NCBI RefSeq assembly: GCF_002564465.1
Contig: NZ_NUUX01000010.1
Location: 65,170-129,169 of the forward strand
DNA length: 64,000 bases
Source: Bacillus sp. AFS088145
GTDB lineage: Bacteria; Bacillota; Bacilli; Bacillales; Bacillaceae_G
Direction of reading: 5' to 3'
The notes below the pieces were generated by a model. That model saw only the letters and a list, made by a program, of their open reading frames with translations, was not told the origin of the DNA and did no database searches. Of this stretch, positions 53,804-63,525 are shown one piece after another. The translations under genes were made by a program, and so were the position numbers. Positions within the stretch are counted from its first letter, which is position 1. Every line of letters starts with the position of its first letter.

Positions 53804-55807
53804 ATGTCTAATAATATTGAACAATTAGCAATTAATACGATTCGTACATTATCAATTGATGCAATCGAGAAATCCAATTCTGGTCACCCAGGAATGCCAA
53901 TGGGCGCTGCACCGATGGCATATGCATTGTTTGCAAAATTTATGAATCATAACCCAAAAAATTCAAAATGGTTTAACAGAGACCGATTTGTGTTATCAGC
54001 AGGCCATGGTTCAATGTTACTATATAGCATGCTTCATTTATCAGGCTATGAAGTTTCGATTGAAGATATTAAAAACTTCCGTCAATGGGGAAGCAACACT
54101 CCAGGACATCCTGAATATGGACATACACATGGTGTTGAAGCTACAACAGGTCCATTAGGACAAGGTATTGCGATGGCTGTTGGGATGGCTTTAGCAGAGC
54201 GTCATTTAGCAGGTACATATAATAAAGAAGATTTAAATGTAGTTGACCACTTTACATACTCAATTTGTGGTGATGGAGATTTAATGGAAGGTGTTTCTGC
54301 AGAGGCAGCTTCATTAGCGGGGCATTTACAATTAGGACGCTTAGTAGTTCTTTATGATTCGAATGATATTTCATTAGATGGAGAATTAAATCGTTCATTC
54401 TCTGAAAGTGTAGAAGACCGCTTTAAAGCTTATGGATGGCAAGTAATCCGAGTAGAAGATGGTAATAACTTAGACGAAATTACTGCAGCGATCCAAAAAG
54501 CTCAAGAAGAATTATCAAAACCAACTTTAATCGAAGTGAAAACAACAATCGGTTACGGTTCTCCGAATAAATCTGGTAAATCAAAATCTCACGGTGAGCC
54601 ATTAGGAAAAGAAGAAACGATTTTAACGAAACAAGCGTATGCTTGGGGTTATGAAAATGCATTCTACGTTCCAGAAGAAGTGTATGCACATTTTAATAAA
54701 GTAATCGTTGAAGCTGGTGCAAAGAAAGAAGCAGAATGGGATGCTACATTTGCAAAATACGAAGAAAAATATCCTGAATTAGCAGCTCAATTAAAGAATG
54801 CGATTGAAGGTAAAATTACTGTAGATTTAGAAACTGCATTACCTAAGTATGAAGTAGGTAAAAAAATTGCAACTCGTTCATCTTCAGGTGAAGCAATTAA
54901 TGCTATTGCAAACGTATTACCTAGTTTCTTTGGTGGATCTGCTGACTTAGCTGGATCTAACAAAACGTATATGAATGGCAAAGGTGACTTTACGAGAGAA
55001 AGCTACGATGGCCGTAATATTTGGTTCGGTGTACGTGAATTTGCAATGGGTGCAGCATTAAATGGTATGGCGCTACATGGTGGCGTTCATGCGTTTGGCG
55101 CGACATTCTTTGTTTTCTCTGATTACTTAAAACCAGCAATTCGCTTAGCAGCTTTAATGAATTTACCTGTTACTTATGTATTTACACATGATAGTATCGC
55201 TGTTGGTGAAGACGGACCTACTCATGAACCAGTTGAGCAACTAGCAGCATTCAGATCAATGCCTAATCTAAATGTAATTCGTCCAGCAGACGGAAATGAA
55301 AGCTCAGCTGCATGGAAAGTGGCAGTAGAAGCTAAAGACGCTCCTACAATGTTAGTATTGTCTCGTCAAGATTTACCAACTTTAGAGGGAACTACTACTG
55401 ATATTTATAATAAAGTTTCGAAAGGTGCATACATTATTTCTCCTGCTAAACAAGATAAAATTGATGTCGTATTAATTGCAGCAGGTAGTGAAGTACAATT
55501 AGCAGTTGGAGCACAAGAAAAACTAGCGGCAGAAGGAATTTCTGCATCGGTTGTTTCAATGCCTTCAATGGACTTATTTGAAAAGCAATCTGATGAATAT
55601 AAACAATCAGTATTACCAAAAGAAGTTACGAAACGAGTAGCAGTAGAAATGGGCTCTTCATTCGGTTGGCATAAATATGTAGGATTCGATGGAGAAGTTA
55701 TTTCAATTGATACATTTGGTGCATCTGCTCCAGGTAACTTATTAATGGAGAAATTCGGTTTTACTGTTGATCATGTCGTTTCAGTAGCAAAAAAAGTATT
55801 ACAATAA
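53804..55807 (+). CDS. tkt: Transketolase
   Basis: A 667-residue thiamine-diphosphate enzyme of the pentose phosphate pathway that moves two-carbon units between sugar phosphates. Motifs are [37 protein letters not shown], the ThDP site [43 protein letters not shown] and the C-terminal domain ending in [10 protein letters not shown]. Length and order match the family. AAGGAGCG precedes the ATG and a promoter lies close. It sits between ynzC and sirA as in Bacillus subtilis. Confidence 0.97.
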   Translation: MSNNIEQLAINTIRTLSIDAIEKSNSGHPGMPMGAAPMAYALFAKFMNHNPKNSKWFNRDRFVLSAGHGSMLLYSMLHLSGYEVSIEDIKNFRQWGSNTPGHPEYGHTHGVEATTGPLGQGIAMAVGMALAERHLAGTYNKEDLNVVDHFTYSICGDGDLMEGVSAEAASLAGHLQLGRLVVLYDSNDISLDGELNRSFSESVEDRFKAYGWQVIRVEDGNNLDEITAAIQKAQEELSKPTLIEVKTTIGYGSPNKSGKSKSHGEPLGKEETILTKQAYAWGYENAFYVPEEVYAHFNKVIVEAGAKKEAEWDATFAKYEEKYPELAAQLKNAIEGKITVDLETALPKYEVGKKIATRSSSGEAINAIANVLPSFFGGSADLAGSNKTYMNGKGDFTRESYDGRNIWFGVREFAMGAALNGMALHGGVHAFGATFFVFSDYLKPAIRLAALMNLPVTYVFTHDSIAVGEDGPTHEPVEQLAAFRSMPNLNVIRPADGNESSAAWKVAVEAKDAPTMLVLSRQDLPTLEGTTTDIYNKVSKGAYIISPAKQDKIDVVLIAAGSEVQLAVGAQEKLAAEGISASVVSMPSMDLFEKQSDEYKQSVLPKEVTKRVAVEMGSSFGWHKYVGFDGEVISIDTFGASAPGNLLMEKFGFTVDHVVSVAKKVLQ

Positions 55808-55999
55808 AAGGTAAAGATGGGGAAAGTAGGGAAAGAATTTTAAATTCTTTTCCTATTTCCTAAACCTTTTTTCAATATAATACTTTATTAAAGATTTTTC
55901 GACAAAACTAGTTGATTTTCACTCCTTAAAAATGACAAATATTTTGAATGGAATTTTATATAATCTTCCTTACAGATAGTTGTTGGGAGTGGACAAGAT

Positions 56000-56437
56000 A
56001 TGAGGGAATATAAAATTTTTTTAATTCGAGAACCACTGTCTATAGAATTTTATGGGAAAGAGCATAAAATATATCAACTAGTATATGAGTATTATTACTC
56101 ATCTATTGAACTAAGGAAAATTATTGAAAAACAATTAGAATATATAACAGAACCAATTCCATTATTCGAGCTACATACATTTATTCGAAAATTTGATTCT
56201 CAACAGATCTACTTTTATGAGGAAACTGGAGAGTATCTTCTCGAACTTGTTGATGGTGCAAAGGCTCAGCTAAAACTTTATCCTCACGAACTAATATTAT
56301 ATGCAGAAGGATCATTAGAGGCAGAAACAATATTCTTTGAGCTATTAAGAAAGTTTCGTTCAACATTCATTGCAATTGATGTGAAGGATCAGCGATTTGG
56401 CTGGCTAAGACCTATTGCCTATCAAAAGTATATTTAA
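56000..56437 (+). CDS. sirA: SirA, sporulation inhibitor of replication
   Basis: A 145-residue protein of the SirA/YneE family that, in Bacillus subtilis, binds domain I of DnaA and blocks new rounds of replication at the onset of sporulation. The opening YKIFLIREPLSIEFYGKEHKI and the VYEYYYSSIELRKIIEKQ block are typical, as is the tail AIDVKDQRFGWLRPI. Its length is near the usual 148. Synteny after tkt and before yneF confirms the assignment. It is strong evidence that the organism sporulates. Confidence 0.92.
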   Translation: MREYKIFLIREPLSIEFYGKEHKIYQLVYEYYYSSIELRKIIEKQLEYITEPIPLFELHTFIRKFDSQQIYFYEETGEYLLELVDGAKAQLKLYPHELILYAEGSLEAETIFFELLRKFRSTFIAIDVKDQRFGWLRPIAYQKYI

Positions 56438-56522
56438 ACGATTAAATTACAGTTTGCTCTTGTATAAACTGGTTAGTTTTAGTAAAATTGTTTCTAGATG
56501 ATTTTAAGGAGGAAGCAATAAA

Positions 56523-56735
56523 ATGTGGGTATACTTTCTAGTCGGCATCTTAGCATTAATTGCAGGTGTAGCGATTGGATTTTTCATAGCTCGTCAATAT
56601 ACAATGAACTACCTAAAGAAAAATCCACCAATTAATGAACAAATGTTAAAAGTAATGATGGCTCAAATGGGACAAAAACCTTCACAAAAGAAAATTAATC
56701 AAATGATGAAGGCTATGAACAACCAAACAAAATAA
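56523..56735 (+). CDS. yneF: YneF family membrane protein
   Basis: A 70-residue protein with one N-terminal transmembrane helix (about residues 3-24, [22 protein letters not shown]) and a cytoplasmic tail. The conserved [31 protein letters not shown] is present in part and is the defining part of the family. Function is unknown. An AAGGAGGAAG site precedes the ATG. It completes the tkt-sirA-yneF order. Confidence 0.93.
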   Translation: MWVYFLVGILALIAGVAIGFFIARQYTMNYLKKNPPINEQMLKVMMAQMGQKPSQKKINQMMKAMNNQTK

Positions 56736-56875
56736 TAAATCCTTTTAAAATATAAGGCTTTATAGCTTGTTTTGAAATAAATATTGAACATATTCTTTCT
56801 GGAACCAGCTCTTTTAAGTGAATTCTTCACTAAGAATTTGTAATTATTTAAATCATGAATCATTATACTAATCTG

Positions 56876-56923
56876 AAACCACTTTTTCTGTTGGGATTAA
56901 CCAATAGGAAAGTGGTTTTTATG
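56876..56923 (+). terminator. Intrinsic terminator downstream of yneF
   Basis: AACCACTTT pairs with AAAGTGGTT, with an inner partial stem (TTGG/CCAA), followed by TTTATG. Confidence 0.75.
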
Positions 56924-56997
56924 TTTTTAGAGGGAATTTTAATGAATACCAAAAGAAGTTAACCCTAAATAATGGAAGAAAATAAAAAAAATTTAAG

Positions 56998-57031
56998 ACA
57001 TCGACTTTCGCGAAAAGTTGGTGTTTTTTAT
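56998..57031 (+). terminator. Second terminator-like hairpin
   Basis: ACATCGACTTT pairs with AAAGTTGGTGT using two G-U pairs around CGCG, followed by six T residues. No gene lies between it and the preceding terminator. Confidence 0.6.
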
Positions 57032-57658
57032 ATCTTTTTCTTCATTTTGAATTTATAAGAATTCGGATTTTCTTACAAATTTTAATACAACACTACAATA
57101 CAGTACAGTACTTGGTAAAGAAATGCGTATTCATTATTAAAAATTTATTTAATCATTTAGTACATTGGTAAATTATTTTAGAACAAATATTTTTATACTG
57201 AACATGCCGAAATCCACATACAGTTGACAAATTTTTAGAAATTTAATCGTTTAATTCGTCGATTCTTATCTATTTAACAAACAACACGAAGAAGAAAGTC
57301 GATAAAAAAATTTAAGGTAGTTCCAATATTTGTCAAAGCATTCATTATTAAAAGATTAGAATTGTTAACAAACTATTAAATAATTTATTGTGCTTCAGCA
57401 TATTAGTGCATCTAGTAAACTATCAATGAAGTCTATTAATTAGTAAATTGTTGGGTTTACCTAAAAGATAGATTTCAAGAAGGAGGAGGAATTTGTCAGA
57501 TTGTTTTCCGATTTATAATTTATGTTTTTAGGTTTAAAGGGGGGATATAAGTAGACTCTTGGCTTAATCAGGGGGTGACGATAAAAAGGCCGAAAAGAAA
57601 TGATGACATCACATTCGAAGCTACATAATTATAGTTTACAAGTGAGAGGAGAATCATT

Positions 57659-59950
57659 TTGAAGCGTAGAAATAAGATTGCTGCATTATTGACCACTTTA
57701 ATGATTACGATGTATTCAACATCCGCATTCGCTGCTGAACCGGGGCTTGATAAAATGCCCGGACCAGTGGATCCTCAATCATGGGTGAATCCAGACGATA
57801 TGACGTGGAATGATTATAAACCAGTCCCTGGTATAAAATGGAGTACCGATAAGAGTATTCAACCGGAAACAAACCTTAAAGGAGCTCTGATCTTGGTTGA
57901 TTTTCCGGGTCAGGATTTTATCTTAACCTTGCCTAAGGGGAAAGATCCTATCGGTAATCCACAAGTCAATGCAGTTCCTCGCGAAAAACTCGGGGAGTTT
58001 TGGACGAATTACTTGAATGTTCCAAGTGAGCTAAATCATTATCAGACAATCGATGGCTTTTGGAAAGAGAACTCATATGGAAAATGGGGCGTATCCCTTG
58101 ATTCTTACGGTCCTTATCGCTTGGATAAATACGAATTTCAGTATGGGCTTGACAGTTTTAATTCTGGTTTTCTGCCGAGTAATTATAAAACCGGAAACCT
58201 CTTCCAGGACGGCATAAATGCGGCAACAGCAGACATAGTCGCATCAGGAAAAAACTATGACTTTGCGTTCATTGTACATGCTGGCTATGATGAATCAACC
58301 GTATGGCAAGAACTGGGCGAAATGAAGTTTATGAATCAGAATGCGGTGCCAGCTGAATTTGGGCCACCGAATTTAACTGGATTTGAGACTATGCCAAACT
58401 GGGCAAAAACTCGTTATGTACCATGGACTTCTTGGTTTGCAGCAAAATCTATTTGGTCTGCTGCATCGAGTGCAACATTAAATGGCAAATCGATTCGTGT
58501 TTCGATTCAAGGTGAAAGTGATGGCATGTCTACATTTGCTCACGAATTTGGTCATCTAAAAGGTCTGGGCGATAATTATAATAACGCAGCCCTAGACCCT
58601 CGAACATATTCGGGTTATTGGGAAACGATGAGTCGTGGGTCATTCAATGGTCCCGGTGGAACACATACCCGCTGGATGATTCCGGCAACCCTTGGATCAT
58701 CTTTACCGGCACCACATACGCTTCGAAATAAAATGAAACAAGGATTTCTATCCAATGATGAAGTCCTGCAGCTCAACCGTGATGAATTAAAAGAGTCTGG
58801 ACCTGTGTTTGCAGATATTATCGCGCGTGAAGTACCAATTGGCAGTAAATTCGGCCGAAGCGGACTTCATGGTATCAACATCAGTATGACCGATTTAACA
58901 CCAAACAATTACCTAAGTGGTGATTGGCGTAACGATATGATCGGCAACGTAAACAACGCTAAGTACAATAACTACACCCTAGAAGTGGTAGACCGAGTTG
59001 GTGCGGATTCCTTTGCAGCCGATTCAGGTGTATTGATTTCAAAAACGAAAAATGCAGAGACTGCCCCATTCATTTGGCCGGTTGATTCACATCCTGAAGA
59101 TATCGCTCTAAAGGACTTTACTAAGCCTGACGGTAAAACCGTAGCGGTTACAAAAGGTGACCCGCGTCAAGCCCTAGATTCATTATTCCATGCAGGGAGT
59201 GGTACTAGTTTAGTTGGCGGTAAATTCGATGGTGCTATTAACCAAGACGATGTTGTCAGTGAGTACATCGATCCATACAATAAACTTCAATTCTACATTT
59301 TAGGGAAGTACAAAGGCAATGACGGTGTACTACATTACCAGGTTGCCGTTCGTAATACGGAGGGCTCAGGTACCTATAAACGTGGGGTAAATGTTAGCGC
59401 TGGCCCTATCCAACCTGCTGTATCGGGCAAAGTGGCAGTTTACCATTTTAATGTTACGAATACCGGCGAAGCGAAGGACCTTATTCGTGTTAACGCTTCT
59501 GCAGGTAATGATTGGACTGTTCAACTTGAGAACAATGTTGTAGCAGTTGAACCGGGTAAAACCGTTGATGTACCTGTCTACGTGAAGATTCCTAAGGGTA
59601 TGACAGCTTCGGCCAATATAAACTTTACGGCAACTTCAGAAACAGACTCAAATCAAAGCGCTACTGATAACAATCTTTTACTGAGCAATCTAAATGCAGC
59701 TGGAGTAAGTTCTATAATCGACAGCTTCGACAATTCAGGAGCTTTCAAAGCAGGTTCAGCGCAAGCATTAAAGGCACATTTGAGATCTGTAGAGCAATTT
59801 GAAATGAAAGGTTCTGCGGATAAAGTCGTCAAACACATTAATGATTTTAAAGGATTTTTAGATAATGAAAATGCTTCTAAAAAGGTTTCGGCAAAAGCGT
59901 ATAACAGTTTAAAAGCGTATGCCGATGCAATGATTGAGGTCTGGAAATAG
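57659..59950 (+). CDS. Secreted M6 (immune inhibitor A-like) metalloprotease
   Basis: A 763-residue exported zinc protease. The signal peptide (basic MKRRNK, hydrophobic core, cut near SAFAA) is followed by a pro-region and the M6 catalytic domain. Its zinc motif is HEFGHLKGLGD (His295, His299), and a TYSGYWETMSRGS segment follows. At about residues 580-665 there is a NEW3-type beta domain (VAVYHFNVTNTGEAKDL). The last 85 residues look like a FIMAH helical domain (FEMKGSADKVVKHINDF). Typical InhA proteins have a different C-terminus. The TTG start follows GAGAGGAG. The gene is richer in G+C than its surroundings, which may mean transfer. Confidence 0.88.
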   Translation: MKRRNKIAALLTTLMITMYSTSAFAAEPGLDKMPGPVDPQSWVNPDDMTWNDYKPVPGIKWSTDKSIQPETNLKGALILVDFPGQDFILTLPKGKDPIGNPQVNAVPREKLGEFWTNYLNVPSELNHYQTIDGFWKENSYGKWGVSLDSYGPYRLDKYEFQYGLDSFNSGFLPSNYKTGNLFQDGINAATADIVASGKNYDFAFIVHAGYDESTVWQELGEMKFMNQNAVPAEFGPPNLTGFETMPNWAKTRYVPWTSWFAAKSIWSAASSATLNGKSIRVSIQGESDGMSTFAHEFGHLKGLGDNYNNAALDPRTYSGYWETMSRGSFNGPGGTHTRWMIPATLGSSLPAPHTLRNKMKQGFLSNDEVLQLNRDELKESGPVFADIIAREVPIGSKFGRSGLHGINISMTDLTPNNYLSGDWRNDMIGNVNNAKYNNYTLEVVDRVGADSFAADSGVLISKTKNAETAPFIWPVDSHPEDIALKDFTKPDGKTVAVTKGDPRQALDSLFHAGSGTSLVGGKFDGAINQDDVVSEYIDPYNKLQFYILGKYKGNDGVLHYQVAVRNTEGSGTYKRGVNVSAGPIQPAVSGKVAVYHFNVTNTGEAKDLIRVNASAGNDWTVQLENNVVAVEPGKTVDVPVYVKIPKGMTASANINFTATSETDSNQSATDNNLLLSNLNAAGVSSIIDSFDNSGAFKAGSAQALKAHLRSVEQFEMKGSADKVVKHINDFKGFLDNENASKKVSAKAYNSLKAYADAMIEVWK

Positions 59951-60014
59951 GGTAGATTCACTATTCAGGATAGATTGCCTGTGCAGGGGATGAGCTGGTA
60001 CGGGTGGTAGCAAA

Positions 60015-60057
60015 CTAAAACACTTTCTATTGGTAAACAATGGAAAGTGTTTTTTTG
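60015..60057 (+). terminator. Intrinsic terminator after the M6 protease
   Basis: AAACACTTTC pairs with GAAAGTGTTT around a short loop, followed by seven T residues. Confidence 0.85.
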
Positions 60058-60075
60058 TGATAAATTAACATAATT

Positions 60076-60108
60076 AAAAGGCTCTCCGATTAATTTTCGG
60101 GGCCTTTA
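60076..60108 (-). terminator. Terminator of the SpoIIS-like operon
   Basis: On the minus strand AAAGGCCCCGAA pairs with TCGGAGAGCCTTT and is followed by TAATTATG; the T-run is short. Confidence 0.5.
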
Positions 60109-60147
60109 CTAATTATGAACTATTTAGACACCTAGTGAGATCAACCA

Positions 60148-60291
60148 TTAATTGTTTTTTTTAAATTTATCAATTTCATCCTTTATTTTTCTATTCAAAT
60201 TTAGTAATAAACTATTTTCTATATTACGTTTTGGTAAAGTACCTGTGGGCTTGTTCGTTAAAAAGGGGCTTTTTTGTTTTTTATCATTCAT
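60148..60291 (-). CDS. SpoIISC-like second antitoxin candidate (47 aa)
   Basis: A 47-residue, highly basic, soluble small protein. The ATG follows GGGAGATGG. It shares the start of its core (KSPFLTNKPTGTLPK) with the SpoIISB-like protein just upstream (KSPFLHEKATRTTPR) and ends in a charged helix (LNRKIKDEIDKFKKN), as SpoIIS antitoxins do. Bacillus subtilis has a third gene, spoIISC, whose product can also neutralise SpoIISA. Position, size and resemblance support the same role here. It lies antisense to a spurious longer plus-strand frame. Confidence 0.6.
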   Translation of the reverse strand: MNDKKQKSPFLTNKPTGTLPKRNIENSLLLNLNRKIKDEIDKFKKNN

Positions 60292-60370
60292 TACACCATC
60301 TCCCATACATAGCTTTGTTCAAATATATTATTTGTATGGGCAATCTATGTAAGTTTAAAACATTTTATAT

Positions 60371-60568
60371 CTATTCGTTGATGTGACTAGCTTTTAAGCG
60401 ATTTAAGGCTTCGTCACTTCTTTTAAATATTTCTCTAGTGAATAAAGATGGAGATGTTCTTGGGGTAGTTCGAGTAGCCTTTTCATGTAAGAAGGGAGAC
60501 TTAACTCTACCGTGACCATTTACACTCGCCACTAAATTTGTATTTGTTGATCCTGTTTTATTTGGCAT
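60371..60568 (-). CDS. spoIISB: SpoIISB-like antitoxin
   Basis: A 65-residue basic, probably disordered protein. The segment TSPSLFTREIFKRSDEALNRL lines up with the SPxTxRIFKENxxLIxE core known from SpoIISB of Bacillus subtilis. ATG 60568 is chosen because GAGGAG lies upstream; the longer TTG-started frame has no site. The gene follows the toxin gene by about 70 bases on the same strand, the usual toxin-first order of SpoIIS. It should wrap around the cytoplasmic domain of SpoIISA and block it. Confidence 0.72.
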   Translation of the reverse strand: MPNKTGSTNTNLVASVNGHGRVKSPFLHEKATRTTPRTSPSLFTREIFKRSDEALNRLKASHINE

Positions 60569-60639
60569 TTTCCCACTCCTCTTCAAGCTAATAACATAAT
60601 TCTATCAAACTTATATTTTATAATCTATATTATTCTTTG

Positions 60640-61527
60640 TTACTCTGAATCACTTTTATTAGGCATTTTTAACCAACTATGTATCAGAGACAAATTAATT
60701 ACGTGATCAACATCAATATCTAATATAGGCTCTTTTTGCGAGACTATAGAAATTACTACTGGGAATATTTTTTCTAGATATGGGATGAGAGCAATCTGTT
60801 CGTTAATTTGAATTACCGTTTTTTCATTAATTGAAGTGAGTTGTTCTTCAGTAATGTTAATTCCCAGAACAGCACCTATTTCTTGTTTAAAGTTAACGTC
60901 TTTGTCTTTCTTAAAAACAGTAATACTATGTCTGCAAATTTCACCATAAGTAAACAAAAAGTCTTCCAAACTTTTCCGATAGCTTTCAATCTCATTCCAT
61001 TCTTGTGTCTCAAATGAGGATATTTTCATCATATCAAGTATTTCTGTGAATTGTAGGCTTCTATTTTGAGTTTGAACGATAATTTTTTTCATTACATCAT
61101 TAACGTTTTCTACCTCATTGATTTGTTCCATTTCAGTGCCACCTATTTTCTTAATGGTAGGTGTAAGAAATAAAGCTAAATCTACAAAGATGAACATTCC
61201 TGCTAATAATGTGAAGTGTTGCCACTCATTTACATTGAAACCTCTTTGATTAAGAAATAACACAACTCCTAAAATGAAAAAAAAATACCATGTTCTCCTT
61301 AGGTTTTGTTTTTGATTATTAAAAAACTTTTTAAATGTCCAACTTGTGTATAATATGATGGCTAAAAATACGGTAAGAATAATCCATTTATTTTGTTGAA
61401 AAAATTTAATTATATATTCTCCAAAAACCATATTTAAAAGGAATAGTAGCAATATTAGAATGACTGGGATCAAAATTCTTTTTTTCGTAGTTAATAGAGT
61501 TTTAGATTCATCTTGAGTATTTTCCAT
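60640..61527 (-). CDS. spoIISA: SpoIISA-like membrane toxin
   Basis: A 295-residue protein with three to four N-terminal transmembrane helices (about residues 18-37, 47-65, 80-95 and 103-123) and a cytoplasmic domain of about 170 residues. The block LRRTWYFFFILGVVLFLNQ, with the later FIFVDLALFLTPTIKKIGGTEME, matches the SpoIISA core. In Bacillus subtilis SpoIISA (248 aa) damages the membrane when not bound by SpoIISB during sporulation. This version is about 45 residues longer, mostly from an extra N-terminal helix. GGAGGTGG precedes the ATG. Two antitoxin-like genes follow. Confidence 0.82.
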   Translation of the reverse strand: MENTQDESKTLLTTKKRILIPVILILLLFLLNMVFGEYIIKFFQQNKWIILTVFLAIILYTSWTFKKFFNNQKQNLRRTWYFFFILGVVLFLNQRGFNVNEWQHFTLLAGMFIFVDLALFLTPTIKKIGGTEMEQINEVENVNDVMKKIIVQTQNRSLQFTEILDMMKISSFETQEWNEIESYRKSLEDFLFTYGEICRHSITVFKKDKDVNFKQEIGAVLGINITEEQLTSINEKTVIQINEQIALIPYLEKIFPVVISIVSQKEPILDIDVDHVINLSLIHSWLKMPNKSDSE

Positions 61528-61772
61528 AATCCACCTCCATATATAAATTTTACCATAAAGAGGAATGATTATTATATCTACTTATAACGATTTTTTGTCA
61601 TTCCAGTTAATCTTTATAGAGTTGCATAACTTTGGCATTCCCGAAAATTAACAACCATTTTAAATAAGCAGATTATTAAAAAATATTTAATTTTTATGTT
61701 ATAATGAACACTGTGTTTTGAGTTTTCTAAATATTGTAAAATTAATTATGATAGCATTGCGGGGGTGAAGGA

Positions 61773-63524
61773 ATGTCAGTTTTTAAAGATTTGTTTTGGT
61801 TTTTTAAACAAGAAAAAAGAAGCTATGTATGGGGAATATCTCTTTTAGTAATCGTTGCAATTTTAGAGCTACTACCTCCGAAAGTTATTGGTTATGTAAT
61901 TGATGAGATGGTAAAAAACTCACTTAATAGTAAAAACTTACTTTTTTGGGTAGGTTTAATTTTTATTAATGGGTTACTTCTTTATACATTTCGATATTGG
62001 TGGAGGAGATTAATATTTGGTTCTTCTTTAAAGTTAGCCAGACAGCTTAGAGATGATTTATATAATCATTTTTCGAAAATGTCTCCATCGTTTTATCAAA
62101 AAAATAGAATAGGAGATTTAATGGCTCACGCAACAAACGATGTTCAAGCAGTACGCGAGACAGCTGGGGCTGGAATCTTAACTTTTGTTGATTCTATTAT
62201 TTTAGGTGGATCGGTACTCATAATGATGGCAGTTTCAATAAGTTGGAAGTTAACGCTTATTAGTCTATTACCATTACCAGTTATGGCCATTTTGACTCAA
62301 TATTATGGTAAATTATTACATCAACGTTTTCATTTAGCGCAAGAATCATTTTCGGAATTAAATAATAAAGTTCAAGAAAGTATGAGTGGTTTAAAGGTTA
62401 TCAGAAGTTTAGGGCAAACAAAAGAAGATGTAACCGCTTTTAAAAAGCAAGCAGATTTAGTAGTGAAATACAATATGAGAGTTGCTAGAATTGATGCACT
62501 TTTTGATCCAACAATCATGTTAGTTGTTTCGATTTGCTACATTATTGCAGTTGTTTATGGTTCTAGATTAGTTATTGCAGATGATATTACTGTTGGGCAA
62601 TTAATTACATTTGTTACTTATTTAGGAATATTAATTTGGCCAATGCTTGCAATTGGATGGTTATTCAATATAGTCGAAAGAGGCCGCGCTTCTTATGATC
62701 GAATCCGTTCTTTATTAAGTGTTGAACCTGAAATTAAAAATAAGAAAAATGCATTAGAAAAACTTCCGATGGGTGAAATTACTTATTCAATTGATTCATT
62801 TAAGTTTAATGAAAAATCAAATTTTGAATTAAAGGATATATATTTTAATGTTCAGGAAGGTCAAACAATTGGAATAGTTGGTAAAACTGGTCAAGGAAAA
62901 ACAACTCTTTTGAAACTTTTATTGAGAGAGTATGAAGTAGTTAACGGGAGTATTTCAGTAGGCGATTTAGATATTAAAGATACAACTTTATTATCTCTTA
63001 GATCACATATCGGTTATGTACCTCAAGAACATTTCTTGTTTTCATCATCAGTTAAGGAAAATATAGCGTTTAGCCAAATTGATTCTTCAATCGAAACAGT
63101 ACATAAAGCTGCCGAGATTGCTAATATTCATGCGGATATTTTAGAATTCCCATTAGGCTACGATACGATTGTAGGAGAAAGAGGGGTATCATTATCTGGT
63201 GGTCAGAAACAAAGAATTTCAATTGCTAGATCTTTAATTAAAAATCCTAATATTTTAATATTAGACGACTGTTTATCAGCGGTGGATGCAAAAACAGAGG
63301 AAAAAATCTTACACTCTTTAAAAGATGAAAGAAGTGGGAAAACAACATTTATTACTTCTCATCGTATGAGTGCTGTCATGCATAGTGATATAATCATCGT
63401 TTTAGACGAAGGAAGAATTATTCAAAGAGGTAAACATGAAGATTTAGTTCAAATTGATGGTTGGTACAAAGAAATGTTTGAAAGACAACAACTTGAAGAA
63501 CTAGTAGAGCAAGGAGGGAGATAA
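61773..63524 (+). CDS. ABC exporter half-transporter, BmrC/YheI-like
   Basis: A 583-residue half-transporter with an N-terminal six-helix membrane domain and a C-terminal ATPase. Membrane markers include LLPPKVIGYVIDEM and SPSFYQKNRIGDLMAHATNDVQAVRETAG. ATPase motifs are VGKTGQGKTTLLKLLL (Walker A), YVPQEHFLFSSSVKENI, LSGGQKQRISIARSL (signature), ILILDDCLSAVD (Walker B ending in Asp, not Glu) and the H-loop TSHRMSAV. The missing catalytic Glu marks the degenerate site of a heterodimer, as in BmrC. Its partner follows one base after the stop. The pair probably exports drugs. Confidence 0.9.
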   Translation: MSVFKDLFWFFKQEKRSYVWGISLLVIVAILELLPPKVIGYVIDEMVKNSLNSKNLLFWVGLIFINGLLLYTFRYWWRRLIFGSSLKLARQLRDDLYNHFSKMSPSFYQKNRIGDLMAHATNDVQAVRETAGAGILTFVDSIILGGSVLIMMAVSISWKLTLISLLPLPVMAILTQYYGKLLHQRFHLAQESFSELNNKVQESMSGLKVIRSLGQTKEDVTAFKKQADLVVKYNMRVARIDALFDPTIMLVVSICYIIAVVYGSRLVIADDITVGQLITFVTYLGILIWPMLAIGWLFNIVERGRASYDRIRSLLSVEPEIKNKKNALEKLPMGEITYSIDSFKFNEKSNFELKDIYFNVQEGQTIGIVGKTGQGKTTLLKLLLREYEVVNGSISVGDLDIKDTTLLSLRSHIGYVPQEHFLFSSSVKENIAFSQIDSSIETVHKAAEIANIHADILEFPLGYDTIVGERGVSLSGGQKQRISIARSLIKNPNILILDDCLSAVDAKTEEKILHSLKDERSGKTTFITSHRMSAVMHSDIIIVLDEGRIIQRGKHEDLVQIDGWYKEMFERQQLEELVEQGGR

Positions 63525-63525
63525 A

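Larger units (their letters stand above)
56736..57658. other. Long intergenic region between yneF and the M6 protease
   Basis: It contains two plus-strand terminators (listed) and then more than 600 bases of very A+T-rich sequence, which presumably holds the protease promoter. Close to the protease lie several strong Shine-Dalgarno-like runs (57481, 57540, 57570, 57650). The first of these could serve a 12-codon TTG ORF at 57493-57531. No longer ORF is supported. Confidence 0.45.

Noticed and set aside
60152-60352. 66-codon plus-strand frame after the protease
   Set aside because: It lies opposite the better supported 47-residue SpoIISC-like ORF, which has a ribosome-binding site and similarity to its neighbour.
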